Shown here: one piece after another, positions 63,248-64,000 of the stretch
Position numbering within the stretch: position 1 is the stretch's first letter
Layout: each line of letters opens with the position of its first letter
Origin: Aquirufa ecclesiirivi
GTDB taxonomy: Bacteria; Bacteroidota; Bacteroidia; Cytophagales; Spirosomataceae
Assembly: GCF_011250515.1 (NCBI RefSeq)
Contig: NZ_JAANOP010000001.1
Coordinates: 186,001-250,000, forward strand
Direction: 5' to 3'
DNA length: 64,000 nucleotides
Program-made: the position numbers and the translations under genes
The notes under the pieces: model-generated
What the model was told of the DNA's origin: nothing
The model's database searches: none
Seen by the model: the letters and a program-made list of their open reading frames with translations, nothing else

Positions 63248-64000
63248 TTATTCTCCTAATAAATATTGCTTAAAACCAGCATATTCACCCCCCAAGGAAG
63301 TTGCCACTTTTTCTTTATTTAAAAGAACCGACAAGCGCTCAGGAATTGGTACTTCTCTACCTAAAGTAGATTCCACTGTGGGTAAAAACTTAGCATAATG
63401 AGCCGTTGAAAGCAATATTCCCGTAAATTCCCCTACGGTTTCAGCCTTGTATTGTTGTAATCCATCATAAGCTACTGCCGTATGTGGACACATGACATAT
63501 CCAGTCCTTTCATAAACCTCCTTCATCCTAGCCTTCGTTTGCTCATCATTCGTATAGAATCCTTTGACTAACTCCTTCACTGAATCCCAATCTTCACCAG
63601 CCAACAATTTCATCCGAATAAAATTAGATGGATTCCCCACATCCATGGCATTAGAAAGCGTCTCTACACTAGGTTTTGGTTTGTACTCTCCTGTGATTAA
63701 GTAATCAGGTACAACCTTATTCTCGTTACACGAAGCCACAAATGCCTTAACAGGCAATCCCATACGATAAGCCATTAAGCCCGCGCTCAAATTGCCAAAA
63801 TTACCACTCGGAACACTGAATACAATGGGCATTTTTAATCCCTTTCTTTTTGCTTCAGCATAAGCGGCAAAATAATAAAAAGACTGAGGAATCAATCGAG
63901 ATATATTAATGGAATTAGCTGAGGCTAAATTAAATTTGGCCCTCAATTCCTCATCCAAAAAAGCCTGCTTAACCAAACTTTGACAGTCATCAAAAGTCCC
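63248..64000 (-). CDS. thrC: threonine synthase, 5'-truncated at the window edge
   Basis: The frame is open to base 64000 and begins GTFDDCQSLVKQAF, so the TTG near 63976 is an internal codon and the start lies outside. About 250 C-terminal residues are visible. 'LASANSINISRLIPQSFYYF', 'PIVFSVPSGNFGNLSAGLMA' and 'GYVMCPHTAVAYDGLQQY' are diagnostic of the PLP-dependent threonine synthase ThrC, which converts O-phosphohomoserine to threonine. The PLP lysine is in the missing part. The rest of a thr operon (thrA, thrB) would be expected to the right. Confidence 0.95.
   Translation of the reverse strand, partial: GTFDDCQSLVKQAFLDEELRAKFNLASANSINISRLIPQSFYYFAAYAEAKRKGLKMPIVFSVPSGNFGNLSAGLMAYRMGLPVKAFVASCNENKVVPDYLITGEYKPKPSVETLSNAMDVGNPSNFIRMKLLAGEDWDSVKELVKGFYTNDEQTKARMKEVYERTGYVMCPHTAVAYDGLQQYKAETVGEFTGILLSTAHYAKFLPTVESTLGREVPIPERLSVLLNKEKVATSLGGEYAGFKQYLLGE

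Overview
The window is a chromosomal segment of a Bacteroidota bacterium, most likely of the order Cytophagales (order is inference). The evidence is a SusC/SusD outer-membrane pair with a divergent AraC-type regulator, TonB-linked receptors, many lipoproteins with the start of the mature chain at Cys, AT-rich intergenic DNA, candidate -7 boxes of the Bacteroidota TAnnTTTG type and almost no Shine-Dalgarno sequences. No rRNA, tRNA, CRISPR array, transposase, integrase or phage gene was seen. The window begins inside a RidA-family gene and ends inside threonine synthase (thrC).

Layout. 0-6.2 kb: RidA, a sterol-desaturase-like hydroxylase, a PepSY membrane protein with an ApbE-DUF2271 flavin transferase, and a divergent TonB receptor. 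6.2-9.1 kb: small membrane protein, DUF6786-like lipoprotein, glycerophosphodiester phosphodiesterase. 9.1-26.8 kb: a polysaccharide-utilization-type locus. One minus-strand unit runs SusC, SusD, ceramidase-like protein, YdjC/ChbG deacetylase, BNR sialidase-like protein and a two-domain secreted protein. A plus-strand unit runs AraC regulator, polytopic membrane protein and CE4 deacetylase. A second minus-strand unit runs BNR sialidase-like protein, Na+/solute symporter and an N-acetylneuraminate-lyase/DHDPS-family aldolase. Together they suggest capture, deacylation, cleavage, import and aldol cleavage of an acidic or acylated sugar.

27-34.5 kb: LiaF-like protein, a large PVC-type cytochrome c lipoprotein, a DUF1080 (3-keto-disaccharide hydrolase-like) protein, an SGNH esterase, a phosphoesterase and a second sterol-desaturase-like protein. 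34.6-37.2 kb: a VWA + AAA+ (MoxR/chelatase-like) pair. 37.2-37.8 kb: a gene-free stretch full of repeats. 37.8-46.4 kb: a minus-strand unit of planctomycete-style proteins (DUF2231-cytochrome-LRR, PSCyt/DUF1549/DUF1553 cytochrome, Tat-exported DUF1501, secreted FAD oxidoreductase). 46.5-50.9 kb: housekeeping and small genes including hemN and a DsbA/FrnE-like protein. 50.9-56.6 kb: CBM9-like, PIG-L deacetylase, GH31 glucosidase, small proteins and a second SGNH hydrolase. 56.8-62.6 kb: a tightly packed glycan unit of two nucleotide-sugar epimerases, a GT2 transferase and two paralogous GT-C-like membrane proteins. The window closes with DoxX and thrC.

The main unexplained structure is non-coding. 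Six intergenic palindromes of exactly 33 bp occur in the window, four of one type (three of them sharing the same arm mismatch), one inside-out variant and one with a different sequence. Other items to follow up are a recurrent AACCTAT leader just upstream of start codons, a UUCG-capped hairpin after susD, and a flavinylation-like TGAS motif at the C-terminus of the ApbE-DUF2271 fusion. No complete, clearly novel defence or mobile system was found.
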